Assembly: GCF_003369565.1 (NCBI RefSeq)
Contig: NZ_PIOD01000005.1
Span: 124,001 to 188,000, forward strand
Reading direction: 5' to 3'
Length of the DNA: 64,000 nucleotides
From: Oceanobacillus chungangensis
GTDB lineage: Bacteria > Bacillota > Bacilli > Bacillales > Amphibacillaceae
The position numbers and the translations under genes are program-made. The notes below the pieces were generated by a model, which saw nothing but the letters and a program-made list of their open reading frames with translations, did not search any database and was not told the DNA's origin. Shown here one piece after another: positions 1-8,250 of this stretch (within the stretch, counting starts at the first letter, position 1; every line of letters begins with the position of its first letter).

Positions 1-1
1 T

Positions 2-103
2 GTCATCTTGTTTTCTCTTTTGCATTTCTGGAAAAGACCTGCGTGGATGGTTGTAATTATCGGAGTTATTCTTGGCGAAGTAATCCATTTTATTTTTGTT
101 TAA
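2..103 (+). CDS. C-terminal end of a membrane protein (possibly chromate transporter family)
   Basis: An open frame enters from the left edge and stops at TAA 101-103, giving 33 residues that form a basic stretch (HFWKRPAW) followed by a hydrophobic helix. This looks like the last transmembrane segment of a carrier. CHR (chromate) transporters often end this way, but the fragment is too short to name the family firmly. The OsmC gene follows after 37 bp, so the two may be co-transcribed. Confidence 0.4.
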   Translation, partial: VILFSLLHFWKRPAWMVVIIGVILGEVIHFIFV

Positions 104-140
104 TGGAGGAATCCAGTACAATAATTGATGAGGTGATTAC

Positions 141-581
141 ATGGCAGAGCATCATTTTCATTTAAAGGCAGACTGGCCAGGTGGACGCAATAGTGAAGGA
201 TACATTGAAGCAGGTAATTTACAAACAAAGATTTCGATACCATCGGAAATGGATGGACCTGGAATTGGAACAAATCCTGATGAAATGTTATTAGGTGCTG
301 CGGCAACTTGCTATATTATTACTTTGGCGGCGATGATAGAACGGGCGAGATTACCGCTAAAAGAAATGTCACTTGAATCAGTAGGAATTGTCGATGTAAC
401 GAATGGTGTTTTTACATATAAGAAGATCATCCATCGACCAGCTGTATCTTTAAAGGCGGATGCAAGTGAAGAAGAGCGGCGCAAGTTAATTAAACTTGTA
501 GAAAAGGCTGAGAAGAGCTGTATGATATCGCGGGCAATTCAAGGGAATGTAGAGCTTGAATTAGAACCAACCATTAGTTAA
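141..581 (+). CDS. OsmC/Ohr family peroxiredoxin
   Basis: The 146-residue product has the OsmC fold pattern: an N-terminal beta-rich part with a glycine-rich loop (PGIGTNPDEMLLGAAATC), then a helix carrying the first redox cysteine, Cys57, and a second conserved cysteine, Cys127 (EKSCMISRA). Family members reduce organic hydroperoxides in the cytoplasm using this cysteine pair. It most resembles the SACOL1771-type subgroup rather than OhrA/OhrB. The start is supported by GAGGTG 8 bp upstream of ATG. A strong terminator follows the stop. Confidence 0.85.
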   Translation: MAEHHFHLKADWPGGRNSEGYIEAGNLQTKISIPSEMDGPGIGTNPDEMLLGAAATCYIITLAAMIERARLPLKEMSLESVGIVDVTNGVFTYKKIIHRPAVSLKADASEEERRKLIKLVEKAEKSCMISRAIQGNVELELEPTIS

Positions 582-617
582 AAACAAATACACTTAATAC
601 TGTATTTGTTTTTTTTT
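581..617 (+). terminator. Rho-independent terminator after the osmC-type gene
   Basis: An 11-bp stem (581-591 with 602-612) with a 10-nt loop runs into a T-tract. It overlaps the stop codon of the OsmC gene. Confidence 0.85.
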
Positions 618-725
618 GATATAAAGAAATATAAAATTAATAATTAATACTTGAATATATTTATATTCCGGGGTATAGTTTAATTCGTATTAAAATCATA
701 GGAATAATATTTATTGGGCTGATAA

Positions 726-820
726 GAAGGTTTCAAACGTTCTCACAGCATAAGTGAACCTAGGGTAGACGTTACGAATGGAAGTGACCTAAACCTTCGT
801 TTCCGAAATAACAGGAGGGT
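726..820 (+). promoter_or_regulatory. Structured 5' leader of tcyP, candidate riboswitch
   Basis: A perfect 8-bp helix (GAAGGTTT 726-733 with AAACCTTC 791-798) encloses two hairpins: 739-759 (TCAC/GTGA core, loop AGCATAA) and 771-788 (GTTAC/GTGAC, loop GAATGGAA). Together they form a three-way junction of about 73 nt. The 3' strand of the closing helix (ACCTTC, 793-798) can instead pair with GAGGGT at 815-820, which contains the Shine-Dalgarno sequence. The two pairings exclude each other. I recognise no known riboswitch class and no T-box motif. Function is inferred from base pairing only. Confidence 0.45.
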
Positions 821-827
821 AAAGAGG

Positions 828-2222
828 ATGGAAGCATTATTTATTATTATCAATATTGTCGTATTGCTTGCAATCATCGGCTTATTAATTTATATGCAAA
901 AGAAACATGTTTCTTTTTCGAAACGTGTATTTACAGGTATGGGGCTTGGAATCTTGTTTGGTATTATTTTACAAGCAATTTACGGAGAAGGATCGAATAT
1001 TCTAACAATTACATCAGATTGGTTTAGTATTGTTGGTAGTGGATATGTTCGTCTGCTAATGGTAATCGTTGTGCCGCTAGTAATGGTTTCGATTATCCGC
1101 TCAATCATTAATTTGGAAAAGACGCAAGAGCTTGGAAAAATGGCGGGCTGGATAATCGGAATTCTTATCACAACTACGATGGTTGCAGCACTAGTCGGAA
1201 TTGGTTCTGCGTTGGTATTTGATCTAAATGCAGATCAAATTAAAGTAGGCGATGCAGAAACAGAACGCGCAGCTTCATTAGAATCACGCTACGCAGAAAT
1301 AGAGGATCAATCAACACCACAAAGAATATTAGAATTTATCCCGAATAATATTTTCATGGATATGTCAGGTGGACGTCCAACTTCGGTTATTTCTGTCGTT
1401 ATATTCTCCGTCATCGTTGGTATTGCAGTACTTGGTGTACGAAGAAAGAATCCAGAACAAGCAGATATGTTTGTAAAAATCGTAAACTCGATTTATACAG
1501 TCGTCATGCGAATCGTAACACTTATTCTACGCCTAACTCCATTTGGTGTATTGGCATTGATGACGAATATGGTAGCAGGTACAAGCTTTACTGGAATAAT
1601 TGAACTTGGTAAATTTGTTATCGCCAATTATCTAGCACTTATTGTCATGTTCATCCTGCACTTAATTATTGTCGGATTGTTTGGTCTCAAACCGTTTACT
1701 TTTTTAAAGAAAGCTTTTCCAGTTCTAGGGTTTGCATTCACATCCCGTTCGAGTGCAGGTACTATACCATTAAATATTAAAGGGCAAAAAGATGCACTTG
1801 GTGTTGATGATAGTGTAGCGAATATTTCAGCATCATTTGGCGCAACGATGGGGCAAAATGGATGTGCAGGAGTATATCCGGCGATGTTAGCAGTAATGAT
1901 CGCACCAACTATAGGAATCAACCCATTGTCATTTGAATTTATTATTCAACTCGTTCTTATCGTTGGAGTTAGTTCATTTGGTGTTGCAGGTGTTGGCGGT
2001 GGAGCAACCTTCGCAGCGATTATTGTTCTTTCATCAATGGGGCTTCCAGTAGGTCTAGCAGGATTACTTATCTCTGTTGAGCCGTTAATCGACATGGGAC
2101 GTACAGCACTGAACGTAAGTGGCAGCATGCTTTCTGGAACATTAACATCCCGCATTCTAGGTAAATTAAATATTAAGAAATTCAATGATAAATCAGCAGT
2201 AGTAGACGCTACTACAGTTTAA
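828..2222 (+). CDS. tcyP: L-cystine:cation symporter TcyP
   Basis: The 464-residue protein is a member of the dicarboxylate/amino acid:cation symporter (DAACS) family and closely resembles B. subtilis TcyP (YhcL), which has nearly the same length. The N-terminus (hydrophobic segment, then YMQKKHVSFSKRVFTGMGLGILFG) is typical. The conserved re-entrant loop region is visible as SRSSAGTIPLN (about residues 305-315), followed by the GATMGQNGCAG segment. It imports cystine across the plasma membrane and so supplies sulfur. RBS AGGAGGG lies 8-9 bp before ATG and can be sequestered by the leader. In B. subtilis this gene answers to sulfur supply through CymR; I could not identify a CymR site here. 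Confidence 0.92.
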   Translation: MEALFIIINIVVLLAIIGLLIYMQKKHVSFSKRVFTGMGLGILFGIILQAIYGEGSNILTITSDWFSIVGSGYVRLLMVIVVPLVMVSIIRSIINLEKTQELGKMAGWIIGILITTTMVAALVGIGSALVFDLNADQIKVGDAETERAASLESRYAEIEDQSTPQRILEFIPNNIFMDMSGGRPTSVISVVIFSVIVGIAVLGVRRKNPEQADMFVKIVNSIYTVVMRIVTLILRLTPFGVLALMTNMVAGTSFTGIIELGKFVIANYLALIVMFILHLIIVGLFGLKPFTFLKKAFPVLGFAFTSRSSAGTIPLNIKGQKDALGVDDSVANISASFGATMGQNGCAGVYPAMLAVMIAPTIGINPLSFEFIIQLVLIVGVSSFGVAGVGGGATFAAIIVLSSMGLPVGLAGLLISVEPLIDMGRTALNVSGSMLSGTLTSRILGKLNIKKFNDKSAVVDATTV

Positions 2223-2233
2223 TCATAATGAGG

Positions 2234-2274
2234 AAAACAGCCACTCTATATTTTATAGTGTGGCTGTTTTTTTG
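2234..2274 (+). terminator. Terminator of tcyP
   Basis: Stem AAAACAGCCAC/GTGGCTGTTTT, continued by CTATA/TATAG with one mismatch, followed by a T-run, starting 12 bp after the tcyP stop. Confidence 0.9.
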
Positions 2275-2299
2275 CTTAGACGTTTATTTGTTGAAGAGC

Positions 2300-2332
2300 G
2301 CTCCACATTTGAATTAAGTCCTCTCCATTTTC
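2300..2332 (+). repeat. Left copy of inverted repeat flanking the tgl gene cluster
   Basis: GCTCCACATTTGAATTAAG at 2300-2318 is the exact reverse complement of 5088-5106. The similarity continues imperfectly (CTCCATTTT) to about 2332 against 5071-5087. The pair brackets the minus-strand small-gene cluster that includes tgl. The rest of 2275-2629 holds no gene; it carries one more short repeat at 2536-2551. Confidence 0.7.
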
Positions 2333-2535
2333 TAATATTACATTAGGCTATCTGGGCATCCGAATGTCTCATTTCTCTTTTATATGAAAATATAAATTGT
2401 ATATCAAAAAACAATTCAATTGATATGTCAAAATTGTTGTTAATTTGGCTGTCAATTGCACAGTTATTTTAGAGAAAGTACCGTTATTTATTTTACACAC
2501 ATAAAGGGGACCTCAGTTAAGAGATCCTGATTAAA

Positions 2536-2551
2536 CACCAGTTCGTAATAT
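2536..2551 (-). repeat. Short cassette repeat, copy 4
   Basis: CACCAGTTCGTAATAT on the plus strand is identical to 3785-3800. Read on the minus strand, the core ACTGGTG motif lies downstream of the 95-residue gene ending at 2630. Related shorter copies are at 2988-2997 and 3410-3420. Confidence 0.6.
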
Positions 2552-2629
2552 AAGGCCAAGCAGATTTATCTATGTTGACCTTTTAGATATACTTTGGACT
2601 TCTATTCTTCACTAACACATTAACTGTTT

Positions 2630-2917
2630 TTAAGAATCTAAGTCAATATCTTCTATTTTCCCTTTATTATTTCCAAGTTTATTCCAGCTATATTTAATGT
2701 GGTATTGATGATTTACTCTTATTTGTTTGAATAAATCTTCTGTTACTTCAATTTTTTGTTCTTCTAAAAAGAGGTAATACTTTCCGTTCTCTGCTAACAT
2801 GGTGTTTTCTTCGATATTAAAGTATCCTTCTGTTGTCATTCCATTTAGTTGATAATATCCACCCCATATGACAGTCCCTATTATGAATACACCTAAAATA
2901 ATATAGATTTTTTTCAA
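2630..2917 (-). CDS. Small secreted or membrane-anchored hypothetical protein
   Basis: The 95-residue product has an N-terminal hydrophobic segment (residues 3-22, after MKK) without a lipobox cysteine. It is therefore a signal peptide or an uncleaved anchor. The rest is a small, charged, probably extracytoplasmic domain of about 70 residues. RBS GGGGGAA lies 6 bp before ATG. I do not recognise the family. It is the third small membrane or exported gene in a minus-strand series downstream of tgl, next to a frameshifted lipoprotein gene. Confidence 0.6.
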   Translation of the reverse strand: MKKIYIILGVFIIGTVIWGGYYQLNGMTTEGYFNIEENTMLAENGKYYLFLEEQKIEVTEDLFKQIRVNHQYHIKYSWNKLGNNKGKIEDIDLDS

Positions 2918-2987
2918 TACGATTCCCCCATAAATATTTATACCTGCAATGTTTGCGCAAAAGACGACTGCTTTTATTGAACTATCG

Positions 2988-2997
2988 CACCAGGTAG
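2988..2997 (-). repeat. Short cassette repeat, diverged copy 3
   Basis: On the minus strand this reads CTACCTGGTG followed by CGATAG, 47 bp after the stop of the frameshifted lipoprotein gene. It matches the ACTGGTG core of the copies at 2536, 3410 and 3785. Confidence 0.4.
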
Positions 2998-3043
2998 ATT
3001 AAAAAGAAACATTGATTCTCTATAATGCCTCTGAGCTCATTGG

Positions 3044-3323
3044 TTAGACTTTCAGTAAGAGTAAAGTTGAACCATCATTATATAGAATTGGACTACCACC
3101 ATCTTCATACCAGATATAAGGTCGTATTTCAGAAATACCGTCCTTGGGTCTGTCTAGTGAAAAAGTGATTGATTCTGAATCTGTAATTTCATTGTGAAAC
3201 TCTACTCCTTCGCTACCCTTATAATTTAAAGGAATGCCTACTCGAAATCACTTCATCCTCTGAACATCCCGATGAAATTACTGAAATAATGAGAATCAAT
3301 AATATCAATTTCCATTTTTTCAT
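3044..3323 (-). pseudogene. Frameshifted small lipoprotein gene
   Basis: Frame 1 starts MKKWKLILLILIISVISSGC, a lipoprotein signal peptide with the modified cysteine, then runs about 13 codons and stops. A second frame shifted by one base continues at once (VGIPLNYKGSEGVEFHNEI) for about 65 codons and ends at TAA 3044-3046. The total span of 280 nt is one base more than a multiple of three, consistent with a single indel. The intact product would have been a lipoprotein of about 92 residues. Unknown family. A sequencing error is the main alternative. Confidence 0.6.
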
Positions 3324-3409
3324 AATAGTTCTCTCTCATTATACCCGCTCTTACCTGGACTGTTAATACACCTCTACATAAAATAGCTTTAATCCTTCTA
3401 GACTTAACG

Positions 3410-3420
3410 CACCAGTTAGT
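3410..3420 (-). repeat. Short cassette repeat, copy 2
   Basis: On the minus strand the sequence ACTAACTGGTGCGTTAAG begins 5 bp after the stop of the 3425-3661 gene. It shares the core AACTGGTG with copies 1 and 4. Confidence 0.5.
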
Positions 3421-3424
3421 GAAA

Positions 3425-3661
3425 CTATTTTTTACTGGTTGTAAATATTTTTTGAGACAAAAAATAAGCCAAAGTTGCGACTAATAAAGTTGCAAAAAAT
3501 GAAATTATTGAAGCCTGCCCGGACACTACTTCTTGACTCGCAATATTGCTAATTGAAGAAATATCTGGAGTATAAAGAGCTGTCAGAAGCCAACCTGATA
3601 AAATTTGAAATACTATGTACAACAAAACAAAACAGAATATAAATATGAGATATTTTTTCAA
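3425..3661 (-). CDS. Small two-helix membrane protein, hypothetical
   Basis: The product (about 78 residues from the TTG start) has two predicted transmembrane helices (MKKYLIFIFCFVLLYIVFQIL and a second near residues 52-70) joined by a short loop. TTG at 3661 is preferred because AAGGAG sits 8 bp upstream of it. A GTG at 3670 would overlap that ribosome-binding site. No family recognised. It lies between tgl and the broken lipoprotein gene on the same strand. Confidence 0.5.
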   Translation of the reverse strand: MKKYLIFIFCFVLLYIVFQILSGWLLTALYTPDISSISNIASQEVVSGQASIISFFATLLVATLAYFLSQKIFTTSKK

Positions 3662-3743
3662 CCTTCTCACTCCTTATACTTATCTACGAAACAATTATAA
3701 ACGAGGTTTCATATTTTACCTTTCTTAAACAAACCCCTCTAGT

Positions 3744-3770
3744 TAAAAAGATCGCCATATTGACGATCTC
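3744..3770 (-). terminator. Possible terminator downstream of tgl
   Basis: On the minus strand GATCG-9 nt-CGATC is followed by TTTTT. It lies about 220 bp after the tgl stop. The gene-free stretch 3662-3991 otherwise holds only the repeat at 3785-3800. Confidence 0.45.
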
Positions 3771-3784
3771 CATTTATGCTAAAG

Positions 3785-3800
3785 CACCAGTTCGTAATAT
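3785..3800 (-). repeat. Short cassette repeat, copy 1
   Basis: CACCAGTTCGTAATAT (plus strand) is an exact 16-bp match to 2536-2551, with partial similarity beyond it. It lies downstream of tgl when read on the minus strand. Confidence 0.6.
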
Positions 3801-3991
3801 TAGGTTAGCATGAATTTACTGGTGGATATTTTTCTATAAATTCTTATTATAACGGTAGTTGGGCTAAGATGGAAAACCCGTGGGACTTGGTTCCGCCAAT
3901 TTAACATAAATATCTCATTAATTCTTAGCCATTAGACGTTTGATATTTTTATAGTAAATTAAACAACTTTATTGTTACTTGATATTATCTT

Positions 3992-4861
3992 TCATGGGAA
4001 TAAGTTTATATCGTTTATCTGATTATAAATCATATTTAAATAGTATAGGTATCGATCATATGAAATTGAACTTTCGTTATGGTGAAATAAGATAGGTTGA
4101 ATTTTATGATTTATATAACCTCTTGGCAGCATCGAATATTTCGCCAAATGTTTAAACGATAGTCTTGTAACTGAATTTTCCAGATAGGCTGATTGATTAC
4201 TCCCTGGCATTCTTGTCTTATTTAGAGCTTGAATCATTTGTTTAGCGTTCCCTATTCCTATTCCATGCCCAAAATATGTGCCATCTTCCAGAAGTACGGC
4301 ATTTTCTCCTCTCCACCAAGGGGTTTCTAGATTAAAATCTGGATTATTAAAGTAGACGACATCCCCAGGTAAGAAATGACTCGTTTTAATGTCGTGTATT
4401 CCTAGATCAGATTCAGAATGCCAGCTATATAAATAGAGATTTTGAAATAATTGATTAAATAAATGTTCATCAATACTCTTTAGAACAGCATGGTAATAGA
4501 TAATTATTATTGCAGTAGCACATTCAAACTCATATAGTGAACTATTTTTGTAAATGTCTCGAATGGCATCAGATGGTTTTACATCATCCCTTAATCGGAA
4601 TCCGCCGGCATCTGTCAATAGCCAATATTGGGGGTTACAACGAGAATTTTCTAAGCTCGCAAACTGTGAATTGCCTTGATACATGGATCTTGAACTTTCT
4701 ATAATGTTTTTTCGCAACTTGAGTTCAAACGATAATTCATCCATGGATTGATACGAATGTACGATTGGATCTTCCTGCATTCGTTGAATGATTACATTTT
4801 CTATACTATCAGATGTCCACATACCACTTTGTTGAAACTGCATCCCTGCTAGTTGTATCAC
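3992..4861 (-). CDS. tgl: Protein-glutamine gamma-glutamyltransferase (spore coat transglutaminase)
   Basis: The sequence matches B. subtilis Tgl, which cross-links spore coat proteins late in sporulation by forming epsilon-(gamma-glutamyl)lysine bonds. The catalytic triad is visible: Cys114 in YEFECATAI, Glu186 in WRGENAVLL and His199 in YFGHGIGI. Spacing agrees with Cys116, Glu187 and His200 of the B. subtilis enzyme. At 289 residues it is about 44 longer than that enzyme; the extra part is a C-terminal tail after residue 245. The start is GTG with GGAG/AAGGA just upstream; an ATG lies at codon 7. Its classic substrate gene, gerQ, is at 16.9 kb in this window. Confidence 0.9.
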   Translation of the reverse strand: MIQLAGMQFQQSGMWTSDSIENVIIQRMQEDPIVHSYQSMDELSFELKLRKNIIESSRSMYQGNSQFASLENSRCNPQYWLLTDAGGFRLRDDVKPSDAIRDIYKNSSLYEFECATAIIIIYYHAVLKSIDEHLFNQLFQNLYLYSWHSESDLGIHDIKTSHFLPGDVVYFNNPDFNLETPWWRGENAVLLEDGTYFGHGIGIGNAKQMIQALNKTRMPGSNQSAYLENSVTRLSFKHLAKYSMLPRGYINHKIQPILFHHNESSISYDRYLYYLNMIYNQINDINLFP

Positions 4862-4983
4862 AATCCTTCACTCCATTTTAAATGTCATTTGTAGTATTAC
4901 CAGCATATTCAACTCTTTTTTGAAAGTGTTGTTGAATTACACTATACAATATTAAAGTTGTTTAATTCTAAATCCACGAATAA

Positions 4984-5020
4984 GCATTACCCCGTCCATA
5001 CAAATGGACGGGGTAGAAAT
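4984..5020. repeat. Strong perfect hairpin
   Basis: TACCCCGTCCAT at 4988-4999 pairs over 12 bp with 5004-5015 across a 4-nt loop. Outer GCATT/AATGC bases add to it. There is no T-run on either strand, so it is not a standard terminator. It sits between divergent tgl and the acyltransferase gene. The gene-free stretch 4862-5273 also contains the repeat at 5071-5106 and otherwise nothing I can identify. Confidence 0.6.
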
Positions 5021-5070
5021 AATGCTATTACTGCCCTGTTAATTTTACTGGTTGTGTTCACATAGAATTC

Positions 5071-5106
5071 AGGGAAAAATGGGAGCGCTTAATTCAAATG
5101 TGGAGC
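5071..5106 (-). repeat. Right copy of inverted repeat flanking the tgl gene cluster
   Basis: 5088-5106 is the exact reverse complement of 2300-2318 (19 bp). The adjacent 5071-5087 is an imperfect match to 2319-2332. Confidence 0.7.
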
Positions 5107-5273
5107 ATGGAGAAATATCTTAAAATCTCATTACAACCAAATATCATCGTTTCATCCCACTAACAGTTTAGTTACATTCCAATTAAGTTCCGTAATTTCT
5201 TATGTAATTATTAATAAAAAGGGGTAAAGTAAATAGTATATAACTATGATTTGATATAAAGGGATGAGAGATA

Positions 5274-6266
5274 ATGAAAAGAAATGCATTTTTTGATAAT
5301 GCAAGAGTGCTGTTGATTTTTCTGGTTGTATTTGGTCATATGCTTCAACCTTTTATAGATGAATCAAGAGGACTTCATACATTATATATGTGGATTTACA
5401 CGTTTCATATGCCGGCCTTCATCTTGCTTTCAGGATTCTTTGCGAAGGGTTCAGGGGATAAGGGCTACATTATGAAACTTGTGAAAAAATTATTACTACC
5501 ATATCTAATTTTCCAGATTTTATATACGCTGTTTTATTTCCTGATTGGGAAGGAAAGCTGGCAGACAGGGATATTTGATCCACAATGGTCATTGTGGTTC
5601 TTATTTAGTTTATTTAGCTGGCATATGCTGTTAATCTTATTTAAAAAAATACCAATTGGTCTAGGAATAGTATTTTCGATTGGTATTGGGTTAATCGTTG
5701 GTTATATTGGTGATATTGGGCATACCTTTAGCCTGTCACGAACGTTTGTATTTTTCCCGTTTTTCTTAATTGGTTTTTGGTTAACAGAAAAGCAAATTCT
5801 GCAAGTGAAACGAAAGATTGTCAAGGCGACATCTCTTGTAATAATGGCTGGGTTAGCGGCGGCATTATACTATGCTCCAGACTTTAACTCAGGCTGGCTC
5901 TTAGCATCTAAGTCGTATATTGATTTAGGGATGGAGGATTATGGTGGATTAGCAAGATTCTTTGTTTATATCATTGCGGCAGTAATGGTTACGAGTATAT
6001 TATCATGGGTTCCGACGAAAAATATAGGATGGGTAACGAGTCTTGGAGGACGGACACTGTATGTCTATTTGCTACATGGATTTTTCATTCAGTTCTTCCG
6101 ACAAGCCGATTTATTTGAAGTTAACAATGTTGTAGATCTATTAGGAATTGCAGGGTTATCTGCAATCATTGTGATTGTGCTCTCGAGTAGACCAATTCTC
6201 GGAATATGGCAGCCGCTCATTGAAGGGAAGGCTACGATTATTAAAAATAAATTAAGAGAAATATAA
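5274..6266 (+). CDS. Acyltransferase 3 family membrane protein
   Basis: The 330-residue integral membrane protein starts with the signature of acyltransferase family 3 (R-N-x-FFDNARVLLIFLVVFGH, conserved His21) and has about ten transmembrane helices ending near residue 315. Members transfer acetyl or succinyl groups to cell-wall or capsular sugars, or to other surface molecules. The acceptor cannot be told from sequence. It is similar in length to B. subtilis YkrP. RBS GGGATGAG precedes ATG. It stands alone, ending in a bidirectional terminator shared with the convergent yjiH-type gene. Confidence 0.8.
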   Translation: MKRNAFFDNARVLLIFLVVFGHMLQPFIDESRGLHTLYMWIYTFHMPAFILLSGFFAKGSGDKGYIMKLVKKLLLPYLIFQILYTLFYFLIGKESWQTGIFDPQWSLWFLFSLFSWHMLLILFKKIPIGLGIVFSIGIGLIVGYIGDIGHTFSLSRTFVFFPFFLIGFWLTEKQILQVKRKIVKATSLVIMAGLAAALYYAPDFNSGWLLASKSYIDLGMEDYGGLARFFVYIIAAVMVTSILSWVPTKNIGWVTSLGGRTLYVYLLHGFFIQFFRQADLFEVNNVVDLLGIAGLSAIIVIVLSSRPILGIWQPLIEGKATIIKNKLREI

Positions 6267-6296
6267 AAAAGTGGGGATGATTCCCCACTTTTTTCA
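6265..6296. terminator. Bidirectional terminator between convergent genes
   Basis: AAAAAAGTGGGGA/TCCCCACTTTTTT forms a stem with A- and T-runs on both sides. It serves the acyltransferase gene (plus) and the YjiH gene (minus). Confidence 0.9.
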
Positions 6297-6300
6297 TGCA

Positions 6301-7644
6301 TTAGAATATAAAATGTGCAATCAACGTGATCACTGGTAATGTAATAATCGTCCTTAACAAGAAGATAACGACTAAATCAAGGAAGGAGACAGGTATTTTC
6401 GAGCCGAGAATCAGCCCACCGACCTCAGACATGTAGATTAGCTGTGTAACTGATAATGCAGCGATGATAAAGCGAGTAATATCTGCTTCAATTCCAGAGC
6501 CGATAATTGCTGGCAGGAACATATCTGCAAATCCAATTAAAATCGTTTCGGAGGCTTCCGCTGCATATGGAACTTGCATTAATTCGAGCACAGGGATAAA
6601 TGGTACTCCAAGCCATTGAAAGACTGGTGTATACGTTGCAATTATTAGTGCGATTAAACCAAATGCCATCACAATCGGTGCAACACCCATCCACATATCT
6701 AAAATGTTTTGCCCGCCTTCTTTAAAAAACTTATAAAAACTTGTTTCCTTTTTTGCACGTTCCAATGCTTTTGTATAACCATATGTCACTGGATTGTATC
6801 CATTAGGTATCGATTCATCCATCTCATCCACCGATTCATTAACGTACGTATCCGCTTTTCTAGATAACGGCGGAATTCGTGGCATAATGAGTGCAGCAAT
6901 AATTCCTGATATAAGAACTGTGATATAGAAAGGAAGAAATAGATGTGCAAGTTTTACTTGTGCTAGAACGACTAAGGAAAACGTAATTGAAACAACTGAA
7001 AAGGTTGTTCCAACAACAGCAGCTTCTCGTTTTGTATAGAAGCCTTCTTCGTATTGCTTACTAGTCAGTAATACTCCAATGGTCCCATCACCAATCCAAG
7101 ATGCTAATGCATCAATGGAAGAGCGTCCGGGTAATTTAAATAAAGGGCGCATTACATCTCGCATTAGTGTCCCAAATAATTCCAGTAGCCCAAAGTTCAT
7201 TAATAATGGTAAGAATAACCCTGCAAATAAGAATACAGCGAATAGCACATGCAGTAGGCTATTTAATAAGGTTTGACCAGTGTCTCCCCCTGTTATCGCC
7301 TCAGGTCCAATTTGGAAATAAACCATTACAGCGAATATCGCTCCAACAACTCTAGTGATAGACCAGAAAATATTAACATCAAATAATTGCTGGAAGAAAG
7401 GTGTCTTTTGAAATGCATCACGGCCAGTAATTTTTATAATAACAGTCATGATGGCCGTAATAACGATGATTGCCATCATAATTGCTGACAATTGATCTGC
7501 AAGCAGTTCCTGTACCCAATTGGACAAAACAGCAATTGGAATGGTAAAGCCAGTGCTCGTTTTAACGGGTATGATAAATAAGAAAATTCCTATTAAAGAA
7601 GGAATAATAAATTTTATATGATCGATTAAACGATAGTTTTTCAT
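6301..7644 (-). CDS. YjiH family membrane protein (nucleoside-recognition/gate domain)
   Basis: The product has 447 residues and about 10-11 transmembrane helices, with a charged cytoplasmic loop (about residues 265-315, SRKADTYVNESVDEMDE). Motifs such as SWIGDGTIGVLLTSKQYEEG and the gate-domain segments GSGIEADITRF identify the YjiH family, related to the spore maturation and nucleoside permease gate fold. The transported substrate is unknown. The start is ATG 7644: GGAGG lies 5 bp upstream, inside a longer reading frame that would begin at 7656. A single gene between a terminator and a repeat-rich spacer. Confidence 0.8.
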   Translation of the reverse strand: MKNYRLIDHIKFIIPSLIGIFLFIIPVKTSTGFTIPIAVLSNWVQELLADQLSAIMMAIIVITAIMTVIIKITGRDAFQKTPFFQQLFDVNIFWSITRVVGAIFAVMVYFQIGPEAITGGDTGQTLLNSLLHVLFAVFLFAGLFLPLLMNFGLLELFGTLMRDVMRPLFKLPGRSSIDALASWIGDGTIGVLLTSKQYEEGFYTKREAAVVGTTFSVVSITFSLVVLAQVKLAHLFLPFYITVLISGIIAALIMPRIPPLSRKADTYVNESVDEMDESIPNGYNPVTYGYTKALERAKKETSFYKFFKEGGQNILDMWMGVAPIVMAFGLIALIIATYTPVFQWLGVPFIPVLELMQVPYAAEASETILIGFADMFLPAIIGSGIEADITRFIIAALSVTQLIYMSEVGGLILGSKIPVSFLDLVVIFLLRTIITLPVITLIAHFIF

Positions 7645-7656
7645 AATGTCCTCCAT

Positions 7657-8250
7657 ATTCTATCTCCATAAACACAGTGTATAATTATACATAAAAACGA
7701 AATAGTATTCAAGTTTATTTTTTCTTGGTTCATGTTGTTAGTTTGTTTGTTCCTATTTATATAAAGTCCCAACTACTTAATGCGATAATAGTTCTCATGC
7801 GGTCGCTCCGGAAATACACTTCGCTGGGCTGGTAATCAAACATATTATTTTACTAACTTCTATAAAATATCATAGTATTTTTCCTCATTGATCGTAACAG
7901 TGAACAGAAGGGCTCTCCGAAAAAGCAATTTGCCCTAGCCTTCCTTGTTCTATGGAAATAGCCGTGTAAAGAACTATTCTATACGATGTTCTTCTGAAGG
8001 AACTCCCCTAGTTTTCTCTATGACACCACCGTCTGCTAGCTACATTCAGTTTAGGTTTAATTCGCAATTTCCATCAACTATCAATTATCAATAATCAGTT
8101 TAAAAACGAGGTGTTCCTACTGTGACATCCCTTTAGAAACAGCCATCGCCTTTGTAAGATTGTACAATATAAAATCATTGCGTTATGTTAGTAATAGGAA
8201 TAGTAATAGGAATGTTAAATATTGGGTAAAGTAGGACGAGGTGTTTCGTA
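7657..8250. other. Gene-free spacer with decayed repeats
   Basis: No coding region. 7796-7835 matches one end of the palindromic repeat family found at 23.8, 29.2, 36.5, 43.3 and 54.3 kb (GCTCCGGAAATACAC...). 7935-7965 resembles the internal segment CTTCCTTGTCCTGTGGGAATAGC of the copy at 55.5 kb. Both are degenerate fragments. Confidence 0.5.

Noticed and set aside
620-827. T-box or SAM riboswitch upstream of tcyP
   Set aside because: No AGGGTGGNACCGCG T-box sequence, no SAM-aptamer motifs and no terminator before the gene. The structure found is different and is listed separately.
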